Origin: Campylobacterales bacterium
GTDB lineage: Bacteria; Campylobacterota; Campylobacteria; Campylobacterales; QNZT01
Assembly: GCA_027023405.1 (NCBI GenBank)
Contig: JALVVN010000006.1
Span: 119,142 to 183,141 of the forward strand
Reading direction: 5' to 3'
Length of the DNA stretch: 64,000 nucleotides
Shown here: piece by piece, positions 8,623 through 26,180 of the stretch
Layout: each line of letters begins with the position of its first letter
How positions within the stretch are numbered: the stretch's first letter is position 1
The notes under the pieces: model-generated
Database searches by the model: none
Told to the model about the DNA's origin: nothing
What the model saw: the letters and a program-made list of their open reading frames with translations, nothing else
Program-made: the position numbers and the translations under genes

Positions 8623-9889
8623 ACTGTATGTAGGTATCGTTCTTGCAGTCTTTGCTTTTTTATTTTTGACATTTTTATTGATATACATGGTTCTAAGTTT
8701 TTTAGTACTAATGTATAAATATAACGATGTAACATACCCGATATACAAAAGACACCTATCCTATGTTTTAAAACACAAAGTCACAAAATTTGTTATCTTC
8801 TCCTATTTTGCGACATTTATATTTTTATACATCTTTAAAGCAACAGACTACTTTTCAGAAGATAGAGCCTACCCTCAAGCAAAAGCTTATAAGATAGTCT
8901 CTGATTTAGTACTCTTTGACTTTGATTTTTTTATAGCAAATAGAAATCTCTACTTTAGACCTATAGGACTCAAGTTTATCAAACCATATCAAGAGATACA
9001 AGCATATCTCATGAAAAAAGGTTTTCAATACATCCCAAACGATGATGCCGAAAGAGCTATATGGAGATATGAATACTTTTTCTCACAATATATCAGAGCA
9101 CGAGCGGCTCCTATAGACTTTGACAAACTACATAAAGATGATTTGGGATATATACTCCGTATAGGAGGACATCCGACTATCTATAAACCACAAGCAAAGC
9201 AGATGCTTATAGAAGTAGAACAATTACTCGATATGCTCATGGATGCTCCAATGAAAGATAAACGATACGACCAAGTAGAAAGATATTTGACGACTATACT
9301 CTTTAGCCAGTGGTGGGAGCAATTCTCTTTTTTACACTATACACTTGGTGTGAGAACACCACATGAAGAATCTAGTAAAAAATATAGAGATAGACTCATG
9401 CAATGGACGGATGATCCACACTATCTAAAAAGACTCTCCAAGCTCTCTGCTTGGCTTGATAAAACCAAAGAGAAGATCGACAACTCAAAAGCACTCCGAC
9501 AAGAGATGAAAAAACATAAGCTTTTATATCCTGAATTGATGGCGTTGAGGGTATTTGTTCGTGCACAGTTGGCATATGTAGACTTACTATATAAACCTTT
9601 CTCTTGTGAACTAAAAAGTTTACAGAAATACTATAAAACAAGAAAAGAGTTTATCGACTATGCTAAAGATAATAATGATTTTAAAAGGTTTAACTGGAAA
9701 GAGAGAGTACATTTTGAAAAAATAGTTATGTTAAGAAGAAATGACTTTATTCAATTTATTCTTTTTAAGTACTGTAATATAGAAAAAAAACAGCTTGAAT
9801 ATAAGAATAATATTAAGGATTTAAATATTGAAGACATATTTTTAAGTAAAAGTAAAAAAATACTAAAAGGAGTAAAAAATGGCAGATAG
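8600..9889 (+). CDS. Two-TM membrane protein of unknown family, paralogue A
   Basis: A 429-aa protein I do not recognise. The TTG start at 8600 sits behind GAGGAG, in the same context as its paralogue at 10875. Two hydrophobic helices are near residues 5-35 and 55-75. A large mostly helical, charged soluble domain follows, with the shared motifs DRAYPQAKAY, AERAIWRYEYF and MKDKRYDQVERYL. The C-terminal third is Lys-rich and AT-rich in codon use, unlike the housekeeping genes. Its last 11 nt overlap the next small ORF. The pairwise similarity to the product at 10875-12134 extends over most of the length. Function unknown; a defence or contact-dependent role is only a guess from the toxin/antitoxin neighbours. 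Confidence 0.7.
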   Translation: MAYIESFLLYVGIVLAVFAFLFLTFLLIYMVLSFLVLMYKYNDVTYPIYKRHLSYVLKHKVTKFVIFSYFATFIFLYIFKATDYFSEDRAYPQAKAYKIVSDLVLFDFDFFIANRNLYFRPIGLKFIKPYQEIQAYLMKKGFQYIPNDDAERAIWRYEYFFSQYIRARAAPIDFDKLHKDDLGYILRIGGHPTIYKPQAKQMLIEVEQLLDMLMDAPMKDKRYDQVERYLTTILFSQWWEQFSFLHYTLGVRTPHEESSKKYRDRLMQWTDDPHYLKRLSKLSAWLDKTKEKIDNSKALRQEMKKHKLLYPELMALRVFVRAQLAYVDLLYKPFSCELKSLQKYYKTRKEFIDYAKDNNDFKRFNWKERVHFEKIVMLRRNDFIQFILFKYCNIEKKQLEYKNNIKDLNIEDIFLSKSKKILKGVKNGR

Positions 9890-10259
9890 AGTAAAAGAGT
9901 CGGGAAGTTGGGCACAAAGTGAAGTTATCCAAACACTACAAGACAACGGTGTACTACCTTCACATGCAAATGAAGCTATTGCACTTGCGGATGTGATAGG
10001 TTCTACAGCAAAATCATATGCTGAAAATGCAGAGCTGGTAGAAGAGCTAAAAGGAAAAAAACAACTAACATTTAAAATCTTTAAAAATGGTGTCTTTGCA
10101 CCTGTTAGTGTATTGGTTGATTATTCAAATGGTTCAAATGTTGAAAAAGCTATCGCTAAAGCGATAGCTTCAGAGTTAAAAGTAAAGCCCTGCCCAAAGA
10201 TCCCTAACACAACTACACACAAAAGTGACAGAGTACTTTTCCAACTTCAAAGGCAGTGA
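9879..10259 (+). CDS. Hypothetical protein, partner of paralogue A
   Basis: A 126-aa protein beginning MADRVKESGSWAQSEV, starting inside the last codons of paralogue A (ATGGCAGAT overlaps the NGR-stop). The N-terminal half is helical and acidic. The middle has a short beta-like stretch (QLTFKIFKNGVFAPVSVLV). The last 25 residues (after KVKP) are low-complexity Thr/Asn/Gln and overlap the next ORF in another frame, so the true protein may have ended or shifted frame near 10190-10225. I recognise no family. The same start sequence recurs after the second paralogue, where the ORF is only 12 codons. Confidence 0.5.
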   Translation: MADRVKESGSWAQSEVIQTLQDNGVLPSHANEAIALADVIGSTAKSYAENAELVEELKGKKQLTFKIFKNGVFAPVSVLVDYSNGSNVEKAIAKAIASELKVKPCPKIPNTTTHKSDRVLFQLQRQ

Positions 10260-10635
10260 AATCATAAGGACAAACAACGGTTCTATCATTATAGAAGGTA
10301 TTAGCTTCGCTAGTATTGAAAATATACATAGTGCAAATAGTTTTGTGGTTCATAAAAATTTGATATTGATTGAAGACCTTGATGTTGGCTGGGAAAAAGC
10401 GATAATGGATATTAAGAATTATCTTACCCATAAAGCAATCTTATTACAGGGAGACTTTTGGAGTAAACCAACTAGTGATCAATTAATGGACAATAATGAA
10501 CTGTATTTAGATGGGTTTAATAAAGAAGACATAGTAGCACTATATAAAAGTAAGAAAGATGTACAACAAGGATTTTATGCTTTTTTGATGGTAGTGGTTG
10601 TAGTTTTAGTTTTAGTATATATTTTTAAAAAATAG
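10225..10635 (+). CDS. Hypothetical tail-anchored membrane protein
   Basis: A 136-aa ORF (GTG at 10225, +1 frame relative to the previous ORF, 35-nt overlap). The soluble part (TEYFSNFKGSEIIRTNNGS) is followed by a single C-terminal TM segment (about residues 115-133, VVVVVLVLVYIF) and a KK end, so it looks tail-anchored. No good ribosome-binding site precedes the GTG. The ORF may therefore be expressed by a +1 shift from the upstream gene, or be the 3' half of a gene split by a frameshift. The open frame reaches back to 10186. No family recognised. Confidence 0.45.
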   Translation: MTEYFSNFKGSEIIRTNNGSIIIEGISFASIENIHSANSFVVHKNLILIEDLDVGWEKAIMDIKNYLTHKAILLQGDFWSKPTSDQLMDNNELYLDGFNKEDIVALYKSKKDVQQGFYAFLMVVVVVLVLVYIFKK

Positions 10636-10647
10636 GAAGGATAAGAC

Positions 10648-10776
10648 ATGGAAGAACATAAATTAACAGAACATCAAAGAATAAATGTTGAAAAGGTATC
10701 AGGGGCAATTGACAATACTCTAGGTAGCATGATAGAATCAGGTGTAAAAGTAAAGCCCTTAAAGAAATACTATTAG
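10648..10776 (+). CDS. Small 42-aa hypothetical protein
   Basis: ATG behind AGGAAGG, 12 nt after the previous stop. It encodes MEEHKLTEHQRINVEKVSGA and ends GVKVKPLKKYY. It is hydrophilic and probably helical. Its 3' part shares 15 identical nt (TAAAAGTAAAGCCCT) with 3' codons of the ORF at 9879-10259, both giving KVKP, which hints at a common tail or recombination in this cassette. Good ribosome-binding site and spacing support translation; function unknown. Confidence 0.45.
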   Translation: MEEHKLTEHQRINVEKVSGAIDNTLGSMIESGVKVKPLKKYY

Positions 10777-10857
10777 TCCTAAAATTTAAAATAATTTGAT
10801 AAATGCAGAGGAATATGAAGTAGAGATGATATTGATAAGTAGTATTGTGATTATTCA

Positions 10858-10897
10858 AAAAAAGAGGAGTTGATTTGGCATATATAGAATCATTTTT
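10858..10897 (+). repeat. 40-nt direct repeat, copy 2 (translation start of second paralogue)
   Basis: Identical to 8583-8622, including GAGGAG, the spacer, the TTG start at 10875 and the following codons. Sequence diverges immediately on both sides. Confidence 0.85.
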
Positions 10898-12134
10898 TTA
10901 TTACTGGTTATTTGTAGTTTTGGGTTTAGCAGTAGTTATCATGATAACTTTTTTCATGATAGAACTCTATGAGTTAATACGAAAACTTCTCAAAAAAAGT
11001 GTACCTACATTTGGCATAAAAGGAGTTATAAAGATTATTGCACCTATATATATCGTGGCATTTATGGTCTTGTTTGTAAATAAGGGTTATGACTACCTCT
11101 ATAAAGATCGACCATACAAAGAAGCAAAATCCTACGCCCTTGCCGGTGAAGTGATATTTATCTACAAAAAGGCACTCCTTTTATTTGTCTATCCCGACAA
11201 CCCTCTCTTTAAACCTCTACAATCAGCCCACAATATGATACTAAATAAGATCGATGCTCATATACCCAAAGAGGATGGCGAACGAGAGATATGGCACTAT
11301 AAATTTCATAGCTTTGACTATGCTAGAACGATGTTTGCACCGGTATCAAAAGCTGATAAAAAGATAAACAGAAGATTTACAAACCCAAATGCATCGATGG
11401 ATAAAGCTATCCTACCTCTTATAAAAGATATATATACGACAACAAAAGCACTGCATGATAAACCCATAAAAGATAAAGAGTTTGATAGGTTTGATAGATA
11501 TCTAGCTATCGCTTCAATGGCTCCATACTATGGGATGTACTACAAATATCAAGCAACACTTGAGTATGAAAGAAGCAAAGGCATCATATACCAATATAAA
11601 CTGGTATGGAAAAATCCAAAACTTAAAAAAGAGCTTTTTGAGTTTATAAAGATACTTGATGATGTACGAGCACAGTGGGATAGAGATAGAGAGCTATCGG
11701 AGGCTTTTGAAAAAAGACCAAACACTAAGGTGGCATTTTATTGGGGAACTTTGGAGGGATTAGCATGGATGACTACAATGCAGACACGAATAGATCATAT
11801 ATATCCATGCACTTCACCCCTGTTTTTAAAAGAGGTGAAGTATTATAAAGAGTTTGTGCACTGGGCTTACATGACCCCCAACAGCTCCTATAAAACACTT
11901 CCTAAACGAAGAAGAAAAACCTATGACTTTCTATTAGAAAACAGTCCAGGTTTTTATTATAGAGCCAAATATGTATGTGAAATCCCTTTTGAGTATATGA
12001 CAAAACATGAGAGAAGTCTTGACCCAAAATATCGTGAAAAACTAATGAGAGGCAATGAGGAATATGAAGGTATAAAAATCATAAGAGAGATGCAAAAAGA
12101 GTTAAAAAAACAAGGAGAAAATCATGGCAGATAA
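10875..12134 (+). CDS. Two-TM membrane protein of unknown family, paralogue B
   Basis: A 419-aa homologue of the 8600-9889 product, started by TTG behind GAGGAG. Two N-terminal hydrophobic helices (near residues 6-32 and 50-68) are followed by the same motifs in the same order: DRPYKEAKSY, GEREIWHYKFH, IKDKEFDRFDRYL. The C-terminal third differs and ends in a basic Lys-rich helix (REMQKELKKQGENHGR). No signal peptide or catalytic motif is evident. As in paralogue A, the last 11 nt overlap an ATGGCAGAT start. The two proteins may form a complex, or be allelic versions kept by duplication. Family unknown. Confidence 0.7.
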   Translation: MAYIESFFYYWLFVVLGLAVVIMITFFMIELYELIRKLLKKSVPTFGIKGVIKIIAPIYIVAFMVLFVNKGYDYLYKDRPYKEAKSYALAGEVIFIYKKALLLFVYPDNPLFKPLQSAHNMILNKIDAHIPKEDGEREIWHYKFHSFDYARTMFAPVSKADKKINRRFTNPNASMDKAILPLIKDIYTTTKALHDKPIKDKEFDRFDRYLAIASMAPYYGMYYKYQATLEYERSKGIIYQYKLVWKNPKLKKELFEFIKILDDVRAQWDRDRELSEAFEKRPNTKVAFYWGTLEGLAWMTTMQTRIDHIYPCTSPLFLKEVKYYKEFVHWAYMTPNSSYKTLPKRRRKTYDFLLENSPGFYYRAKYVCEIPFEYMTKHERSLDPKYREKLMRGNEEYEGIKIIREMQKELKKQGENHGR

Positions 12135-12162
12135 AATAGCACAAATAGCTGAGGCAATTTAG
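12124..12162 (+). pseudogene. Truncated partner ORF after paralogue B (12 codons)
   Basis: ATGGCAGATAAAATAGC begins with the same overlap as the intact partner gene at 9879, but reads MADKIAQIAEAI and then TAG. The frame stays open for about 30 codons after the TAG (GARDILKNYNL...). It looks like a decayed or nonsense-mutated second copy of the small partner gene. Similarity beyond MAD is not clear, so an unrelated leader peptide is possible. Confidence 0.4.
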
Positions 12163-12243
12163 GGAGCAAGAGATATTTTAAAAAACTATAATCTATCCAA
12201 CGATATCTCTCCCTCTTTGCAATTTCACAATAAATATGATACT

Positions 12244-12265
12244 ATATGTATATAATCATACATAT
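12244..12265. promoter_or_regulatory. Operator/promoter of the RHH-PIN module
   Basis: ATATGTAT (12244-12251) and ATACATAT (12258-12265) form a perfect 8-bp inverted repeat. A TATAAT -10 element (12251-12256) lies within it, 25 nt before the antitoxin start. This is the expected site for autorepression by a ribbon-helix-helix antitoxin. Confidence 0.65.
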
Positions 12266-12280
12266 ACAAGGATATGCATC

Positions 12281-12529
12281 ATGACTGTTCGTAAAAATTT
12301 TCTTTTTGATGAAGAGGTAGCCAAACATTTGGAGGAGATTGCCAAGCTCAAAGGGCAAACTCAAACTCAGACAGTTCAGGCGTTTATAGAGGAGGAGTAC
12401 AAGAAGATTAGCGTACAAAAAAAGTTGGCTATTTTGGATGAGATAGCAGACTCTTTTCATGGATTACTCACAGATATTGATGCAAAAAGTGCGAGAAAAG
12501 AGTATATAATGGAAAAATATGGCAAATAA
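12281..12529 (+). CDS. Ribbon-helix-helix antitoxin
   Basis: An 82-aa protein from the ATG at 12281 (MTVRKNFLFDEEVAKHLEEIA). The frame opens 15 codons earlier, but those codons overlap the palindromic promoter, so the internal ATG behind AAGGA is preferred. The N-terminus matches the beta-strand plus two-helix RHH DNA-binding fold. The C-terminus (DAKSARKEYIMEKYGK) would wrap the toxin. It overlaps the PIN gene by 11 nt. Role: neutralise the PIN ribonuclease and repress the operon. Confidence 0.78.
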   Translation: MTVRKNFLFDEEVAKHLEEIAKLKGQTQTQTVQAFIEEEYKKISVQKKLAILDEIADSFHGLLTDIDAKSARKEYIMEKYGK

Positions 12530-12935
12530 TATCTATTTTGATACTACTATCTTTATTGATCTTTTAGATAGTACGCGACCTTTCGGTAAAGAATCTATCA
12601 AACTTACAAAAGATTTGATAGAAAATAAAGATACTCTTTATATCAATTCGGATAGCGTAAGTACTGCATTTTATGTGATGAATAAACACAATATCTATCC
12701 TCAAGAAAAACTTTTAACCATAATGAGGAACACAGTATCTCTTTTCACTGTTGTAGCCACTGAAAACGGAGAAATTACACAAGCTTTAAGGTTGTGTGAA
12801 GATGATACAACCGCATGTAGAGATTATGAAGATACTCTCCAATATGTGTGCGCCAAAAAAGTTGATGCCGATTTGATCGTGACAAACGATAAGCGCTTTG
12901 TCGGGTTGGACATAGAGGTGAAATCCACAAGATAA
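12519..12935 (+). CDS. PIN-domain toxin (VapC-like)
   Basis: A 138-aa PIN-fold ribonuclease. Acidic residues expected at the metal site are visible: Asp in NIYFDTTIFIDLL, Asp/Glu in CRDYEDTLQYVCA, and Asp in LIVTNDKRFV. It would cleave RNA when the antitoxin is lost. It starts inside the antitoxin gene and ends 4 nt before the 3' end of tRNA-Arg, marking the right end of the accessory island. The second conserved acidic position (usually in an SxxExxE segment) is not obvious, as in several DUF-type PIN toxins. Confidence 0.8.
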   Translation: MANNIYFDTTIFIDLLDSTRPFGKESIKLTKDLIENKDTLYINSDSVSTAFYVMNKHNIYPQEKLLTIMRNTVSLFTVVATENGEITQALRLCEDDTTACRDYEDTLQYVCAKKVDADLIVTNDKRFVGLDIEVKSTR

Positions 12936-12939
12936 GCAG

Positions 12940-13016
12940 TGGTGTCCTCGATGCGATTCGAACGCATGACCTCTCGATTAGGAATCGAGTGCTCTATCCA
13001 GCTGAGCTACGAGGAC
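12940..13016 (-). tRNA. tRNA-Arg (anticodon CCT)
   Basis: A 77-nt cloverleaf with encoded CCA. Acceptor stem GTCCTCG pairs with CGAGGAC, the D arm is GCTC..GAGC, the anticodon stem is CTCGA/TCGAG with loop TTCCTAA (anticodon CCT), and the T arm carries GTTCGAATC. It reads AGG codons. It lies between the fusA operon and the accessory island, with its 3' end toward the island. Confidence 0.93.
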
Positions 13017-13075
13017 GCGGAGAGTCGATAAATGAAGAGTAGGAGAAATCCTATCTCTTCTATTTATTGTTATAA

Positions 13076-15166
13076 CTATCCGTTTCTTTTTTTGATAATC
13101 TCTTCAGCAACATTCTTTGGAACTTCATCATAGTGATCAAATTCCATCGTATAGGTCGCACGACCTTGTGTCGCAGATCGAAGATCGGTTGAGTAACCAA
13201 ACATCTCTGAAAGTGGTACAAAAGCATTAACAATCTTGTTTCCGGCACGATCATCCATGCCCTCAACTTGACCGCGTCTTCGGTTGAGATCACCGATCAC
13301 ATCACCCATATACTCTTCAGGGACTTCTACTTCCACTTTCATCATCGGCTCAAGAATCACAGCGCCTGCATTTTTTGCACCCTCTTTGAAGCCCATAGAA
13401 GCAGCCAATTTAAACGCCATCTCACTTGAATCGACATCATGGTAACTACCATCATAGAGCGTGACTTTCACATCCTCCACAGGGTATCCAGCCAAGACAC
13501 CGCCTTGCATCGCTTCCTGAACACCTTTGTCAACCGCAGGGATATACTCTCTAGGTACCGTACCACCTTTGATCGCATCGACAAACTCATATCCTTCACC
13601 CGGCTCTAACGGCTCAAGCTTCAAGAATACATGACCATACTGACCACGACCACCGGACTGCTTCGCATATTTGTACTCTTGCTCAACAGTTTTTCTGATC
13701 GTCTCACGATATGCAACTTGCGGTTGTCCTACCTCAGCCTCGACCTTAAACTCTCTCTGCATACGATCAACGATGATCTCAAGGTGGAGTTCACCCATAC
13801 CGGAGATAATGGTTTGGCCGCTCTCCTCATCAGTATGAACCCTAAAGCTTGGATCCTCTTGTGCAAGTTTTTGGAGCGCAAGACCCATCTTCTCTTGATC
13901 TGCTTTTGTTTTAGGCTCAACCGCAACAGAGATAACGGGATCTGGAAAGTCCATTCTTTCAAGAACCACTTTATCACTTGGATCACAAAGTGTATCACCG
14001 GTAGTGGTATCTTTGAGTCCTACAACCGCACCAATCTCACCGGCATAGATCTCCTTTATCTCTTCTCGTTTGATAGCGTGCATCTTCATGATACGACCGA
14101 CTCTTTCTTTTTTGTCTTTGGTCGAGTTGTGTACATAGCTACCGGACTCAAGGCTACCGCGATAAACACGGATAAAAGTCAACTGTCCGACAAACGGATC
14201 GGTCATGATCTTAAATGCCAACGCTGCAAATGGACCATTGTCAGTCGATTCAACTTCGACAACCTCATTTTCATCATCCATTTTTGTACCTTTGATTGCC
14301 GGTACCTCTGTCGGCGCGGGAAGATAGTCTACAACCGCATCAAGTAGTGTTTGCACACCTTTGTTTTTGAACGCAGTTCCGCAAGTCATCGGAACGATGT
14401 GCATGTTGATTGTAGCCGCTTTAATGCCTGCCATGATCTCCCCTTCAGTGAGCTCTTCACCTTCAAGAAACTTCTCCATCAACTCTTCGTTACCATCAAC
14501 CGATGAGATCTCTTCAATCATCTTCTCGCGGTACTCTTCCGCTTTCTCTTGGAGATCAGCAGGAATCTCTTCAACATGGTAGTTAGAACCCATAGCAGCG
14601 TCTTGATCCCAAACAATCGCTTTCATCTTGACAAGATCAATCACACCTTGAAAGTTATCCTCTGCACCGATAGGTAGTTGGATCGGAACAGGATTACCTT
14701 TGAGGCGATCTTTGATTTGACGCTCTACTTCGTAAAAATCGGCACCGGTTCTATCCATTTTATTGACAAATACGATAGAGGGTACGCCGTATCTATTTCT
14801 TTGTCTCCAAACGGTTTCAGATTGTGGTTGTACACCACCGACGGCACAAAATACACTCACTGCACCGTCAAGTACTCTCATCGATCGTTCAACCTCAATC
14901 GTAAAGTCAACGTGTCCCGGAGTGTCGATGATATTGATCTGTTTGCCTCTCCATTCACAAGTCGTCGCAGCGGAAGTAATCGTAATACCTCTCTCCTGCT
15001 CTTGCTCCATCCAGTCCATCGTTGCCGCACCGTCGTGTACCTCACCAATCTTGTGCTCTACACCGGTATAAAAAAGGATTCTCTCTGTTGTTGTCGTTTT
15101 TCCTGCATCAATGTGCGCAGCGATACCGATATTTCTAACATCTTGTAGTTTATGTGATCTTGCCAT
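13076..15166 (-). CDS. fusA: Elongation factor G
   Basis: A 696-aa translocation GTPase. G motifs are visible: G1 [16 protein letters not shown]2 in [12 protein letters not shown]3 DTPGHVDF, G4 NKMD. Domains II to V follow, including the [14 protein letters not shown] segment of domain IV. It drives ribosomal translocation and recycling on GTP hydrolysis. It lies 11 nt after rpsG in the str-type order rpsL-rpsG-fusA; tuf lies at the other end of the superoperon instead of following fusA. Length and motifs are normal, with no sign of a specialised paralogue. Confidence 0.97.
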   Translation of the reverse strand: MARSHKLQDVRNIGIAAHIDAGKTTTTERILFYTGVEHKIGEVHDGAATMDWMEQEQERGITITSAATTCEWRGKQINIIDTPGHVDFTIEVERSMRVLDGAVSVFCAVGGVQPQSETVWRQRNRYGVPSIVFVNKMDRTGADFYEVERQIKDRLKGNPVPIQLPIGAEDNFQGVIDLVKMKAIVWDQDAAMGSNYHVEEIPADLQEKAEEYREKMIEEISSVDGNEELMEKFLEGEELTEGEIMAGIKAATINMHIVPMTCGTAFKNKGVQTLLDAVVDYLPAPTEVPAIKGTKMDDENEVVEVESTDNGPFAALAFKIMTDPFVGQLTFIRVYRGSLESGSYVHNSTKDKKERVGRIMKMHAIKREEIKEIYAGEIGAVVGLKDTTTGDTLCDPSDKVVLERMDFPDPVISVAVEPKTKADQEKMGLALQKLAQEDPSFRVHTDEESGQTIISGMGELHLEIIVDRMQREFKVEAEVGQPQVAYRETIRKTVEQEYKYAKQSGGRGQYGHVFLKLEPLEPGEGYEFVDAIKGGTVPREYIPAVDKGVQEAMQGGVLAGYPVEDVKVTLYDGSYHDVDSSEMAFKLAASMGFKEGAKNAGAVILEPMMKVEVEVPEEYMGDVIGDLNRRRGQVEGMDDRAGNKIVNAFVPLSEMFGYSTDLRSATQGRATYTMEFDHYDEVPKNVAEEIIKKRNG

Positions 15167-15177
15167 GATTTAACCTT

Positions 15178-15669
<492 letters not shown>

Positions 15670-15786
15670 TTAAATTTACTCAAGCACTATCCACAAAGGG
15701 TTCGATGATAGCGCCTGTCCGTTTTAACAGTAGTAAATTAATGCTTCTTTAGTTCTAACTAAACCTAAATCTTCACCGATCGACCG

Positions 15787-16161
15787 CTAGCTTTTAGGTC
15801 GCTTGGTTCCGTACTTACTTCTTGCCACTTTTCGGTTTGCAACACCTGCTGTATCAAGTGCACCACGCACGATATGATACTTCACACCTGGTAAATCTTT
15901 TACCCTTCCGCCACGCACTAATACGATGGAGTGTTCTTGGAGGTTATGACCCTCACCGCCGATATAGCTAATCACTTCAAATCCGCTCGTCAATCTCACT
16001 TTTGCAACTTTTCTAAGTGCTGAGTTTGGCTTTTTCGGAGTTGTAGTGTAAACTCTTGTACAAACGCCTCTTCGTTGAGGACAATTGACAAGTGCCGGTG
16101 ATTTAGACTTTTTAATCACCTTTTTTCGCTCTTTTCTTACCAATTGATTGATAGTAGGCAC
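15787..16161 (-). CDS. rpsL: 30S ribosomal protein S12
   Basis: A 124-aa decoding-centre protein, [15 protein letters not shown]. The two streptomycin-relevant regions read [17 protein letters not shown] and [14 protein letters not shown], with lysines at the positions corresponding to K43 and K88 of E. coli. By known genotype-phenotype rules, no classical S12 resistance change is present. It is the first gene of rpsL-rpsG-fusA and has its own likely promoter in the 150-nt gap after rpoC. Confidence 0.97.
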   Translation of the reverse strand: MPTINQLVRKERKKVIKKSKSPALVNCPQRRGVCTRVYTTTPKKPNSALRKVAKVRLTSGFEVISYIGGEGHNLQEHSIVLVRGGRVKDLPGVKYHIVRGALDTAGVANRKVARSKYGTKRPKS

Positions 16162-16235
16162 ACTATTTTCCTTATTTGAAATTTATCTTCACAGACCCAA
16201 GCCTGATAAAGGTCGCCAATAATACAAAAAATGAG

Positions 16236-16241
16236 ATTATA
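16236..16241 (-). promoter_or_regulatory. Probable -10 element for rpsL-rpsG-fusA
   Basis: TATAAT on the - strand, 75 nt upstream of the rpsL ATG in the rpoC-rpsL gap. There is no good -35 hexamer; the upstream region is T-rich, as is common for Campylobacterota sigma70 promoters. Confidence 0.4.
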
Positions 16242-16285
16242 AATTGCTTAAGTAGTGGAATTTATAGGGATTTAGAAGGGTATGC

Positions 16286-16303
16286 ACCCCACAAGGGTGG
16301 GGT
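16286..16303 (-). terminator. Hairpin after rpoC
   Basis: ACCCCAC and GTGGGGT form a perfect 7-bp GC-rich stem with a 4-nt loop, 8 nt after the rpoC stop. No clear U tract follows, so it may terminate weakly or only stabilise the 3' end. Confidence 0.5.
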
Positions 16304-16311
16304 AACAATTG

Positions 16312-25021
<8,710 letters not shown>

Positions 25022-25089
25022 CTATTCCATCCAATATCTTTTACTTATTTTATCATAAATAACAGATATTGGATTAATATCCCAAATCA

Positions 25090-25115
25090 ACAAAGAGAGC
25101 AAAGCCTCTCTTTGT
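25090..25115 (-). terminator. rplL-rpoB intergenic hairpin (attenuator)
   Basis: A perfect 10-bp stem (ACAAAGAGAG with CTCTCTTTGT) and 6-nt loop, 8 nt after the rplL stop on the - strand. Partial terminators at this place in other bacteria lower beta/beta' synthesis relative to L7/L12. There is no long U run, which fits an attenuator better than a full stop. Confidence 0.6.
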
Positions 25116-25122
25116 CATTATT

Positions 25123-25497
25123 TTAGCTAAGTTCGACAGTTGCACCCGCTTCTTCAAGTTGCTTTTTAGCCTCTTCAGCATCCTCTTTAGAGACACCCTC
25201 TTTAATAGTACTAGGACAACCTTCAACAGCCTCTTTTGCCTCTTTAAGACCAAGACCTGTAAGACCACGAACTGCTTTAATAACATTAATCTTTTTCGCA
25301 CCTGGATCTTTGAGAATAACATTAAACTCTGTCTTCTCTTCTTCTGCTGCTCCACCACCTGCGGCTGCACCACCGGCTACAACAGTAGGCTGTGCAGATA
25401 CACCAAACTTCTCTTCAAACTCTTTTACAAGCTCACTGAGCTCCAACACTGACATATTAGAGATAAACTCTAGAACATCTTCTTTTGTAACTGCCAT
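25123..25497 (-). CDS. rplL: 50S ribosomal protein L7/L12
   Basis: A 124-aa stalk protein: an N-terminal dimerisation domain, an Ala/Gly-rich hinge ([15 protein letters not shown], residues about 40-55), and the C-terminal factor-binding domain with [20 protein letters not shown]. It recruits EF-G, EF-Tu and other GTPases to the ribosome and is present in several copies on L10. It follows rplJ after 68 nt and is separated from rpoB by a hairpin. Confidence 0.97.
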   Translation of the reverse strand: MAVTKEDVLEFISNMSVLELSELVKEFEEKFGVSAQPTVVAGGAAAGGGAAEEEKTEFNVILKDPGAKKINVIKAVRGLTGLGLKEAKEAVEGCPSTIKEGVSKEDAEEAKKQLEEAGATVELS

Positions 25498-25565
25498 TTC
25501 TTTTTCCTTATCTATGTAAATCTTTTAAAAATTCTTTTTTTAATCGTAAAAAGGTTCCCGCGCTT

Positions 25566-26054
25566 TTATGCGGACTCTTCTTCAAGCTTTGCTCTTAAAT
25601 TGTCAAGACCTGTAGCCATATTTCTTGCCGGCGCAGTCCAGACAGAGAGCAACATACCCATAAGCTCTTCTCGTGAAGGTAATTTCGCAAATGCTTCAAT
25701 TGTTGCCATATCAACAACTTTACCTTCGAGAAGACCGCTTTTGATTGAAAACTTCTCTTTGAACTGAGTTGCTGCATCATCAGCAAGTTTACAAACTGCT
25801 ATTTGATCCTCACCCCAGACAAAGATATTGGTATTAACCAACTCTACTTCGTCAATCTCTGCATTTTTCATTGCAAGAGAAACGAGAGAGTTTTTACACA
25901 CTCGTAGTTTACTATTGGACTCAAGTGCTTTTGCACGGATTGACTCCAATTCACCACAAGTCATGCCTTTATAGTCACACACCAAAAGCGCGTTGGCATT
26001 TTTGAACTCTTCAGTGAGTTCATTGACTATGTCAACTTTCTTGTCTCGTGTCAT
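25566..26054 (-). CDS. rplJ: 50S ribosomal protein L10
   Basis: A 162-aa protein starting MTRDKKVDIVNELTEEFKNA with the CDYKGMTCGELESIR segment typical of L10. It anchors L7/L12 dimers on 23S rRNA and, in other bacteria, the L10(L12)n complex binds the rplJ leader to repress translation. The 126-nt gap upstream has the length and hairpins of such a leader. Ribosome-binding site AAAGGAGG sits before the ATG. Confidence 0.95.
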   Translation of the reverse strand: MTRDKKVDIVNELTEEFKNANALLVCDYKGMTCGELESIRAKALESNSKLRVCKNSLVSLAMKNAEIDEVELVNTNIFVWGEDQIAVCKLADDAATQFKEKFSIKSGLLEGKVVDMATIEAFAKLPSREELMGMLLSVWTAPARNMATGLDNLRAKLEEESA

Positions 26055-26180
26055 TTTTCCTCCTTTCTGGTTTCATCGACAGGGAAAATCCTCAAAAGGA
26101 CAATGGAGTGAAGGAGTTCACCCTTTTTTTAAGCCGTAGCCCCTGTTTTCTTAAACCAAAGATAAAGCACTAAAATGGTG
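26055..26180 (-). promoter_or_regulatory. Putative L10 leader
   Basis: The 126-nt rplA-rplJ gap on the - strand contains a small hairpin (GTGAA-CTCC-TTCAC at 26108-26121) and flanking complementary G- and C-rich stretches (ACAGGGGC, TTTTCCCTG). This resembles L10 leaders, where L10 and L7/L12 bind to autoregulate rplJ-rplL. Location is the main support; a covariance-model search was not possible. Confidence 0.5.

Noticed and set aside
7786-13016. tRNA-Arg as integration site of the 8-12 kb island
   Set aside because: No copy of the tRNA 3' end was found near 7786-7830 and there is no integrase gene, so site-specific integration is not supported.
13631-14347. 238-aa ORF on the + strand
   Set aside because: Antisense to fusA, whose GTPase motifs are intact. 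Composition is what reverse-strand reading gives.
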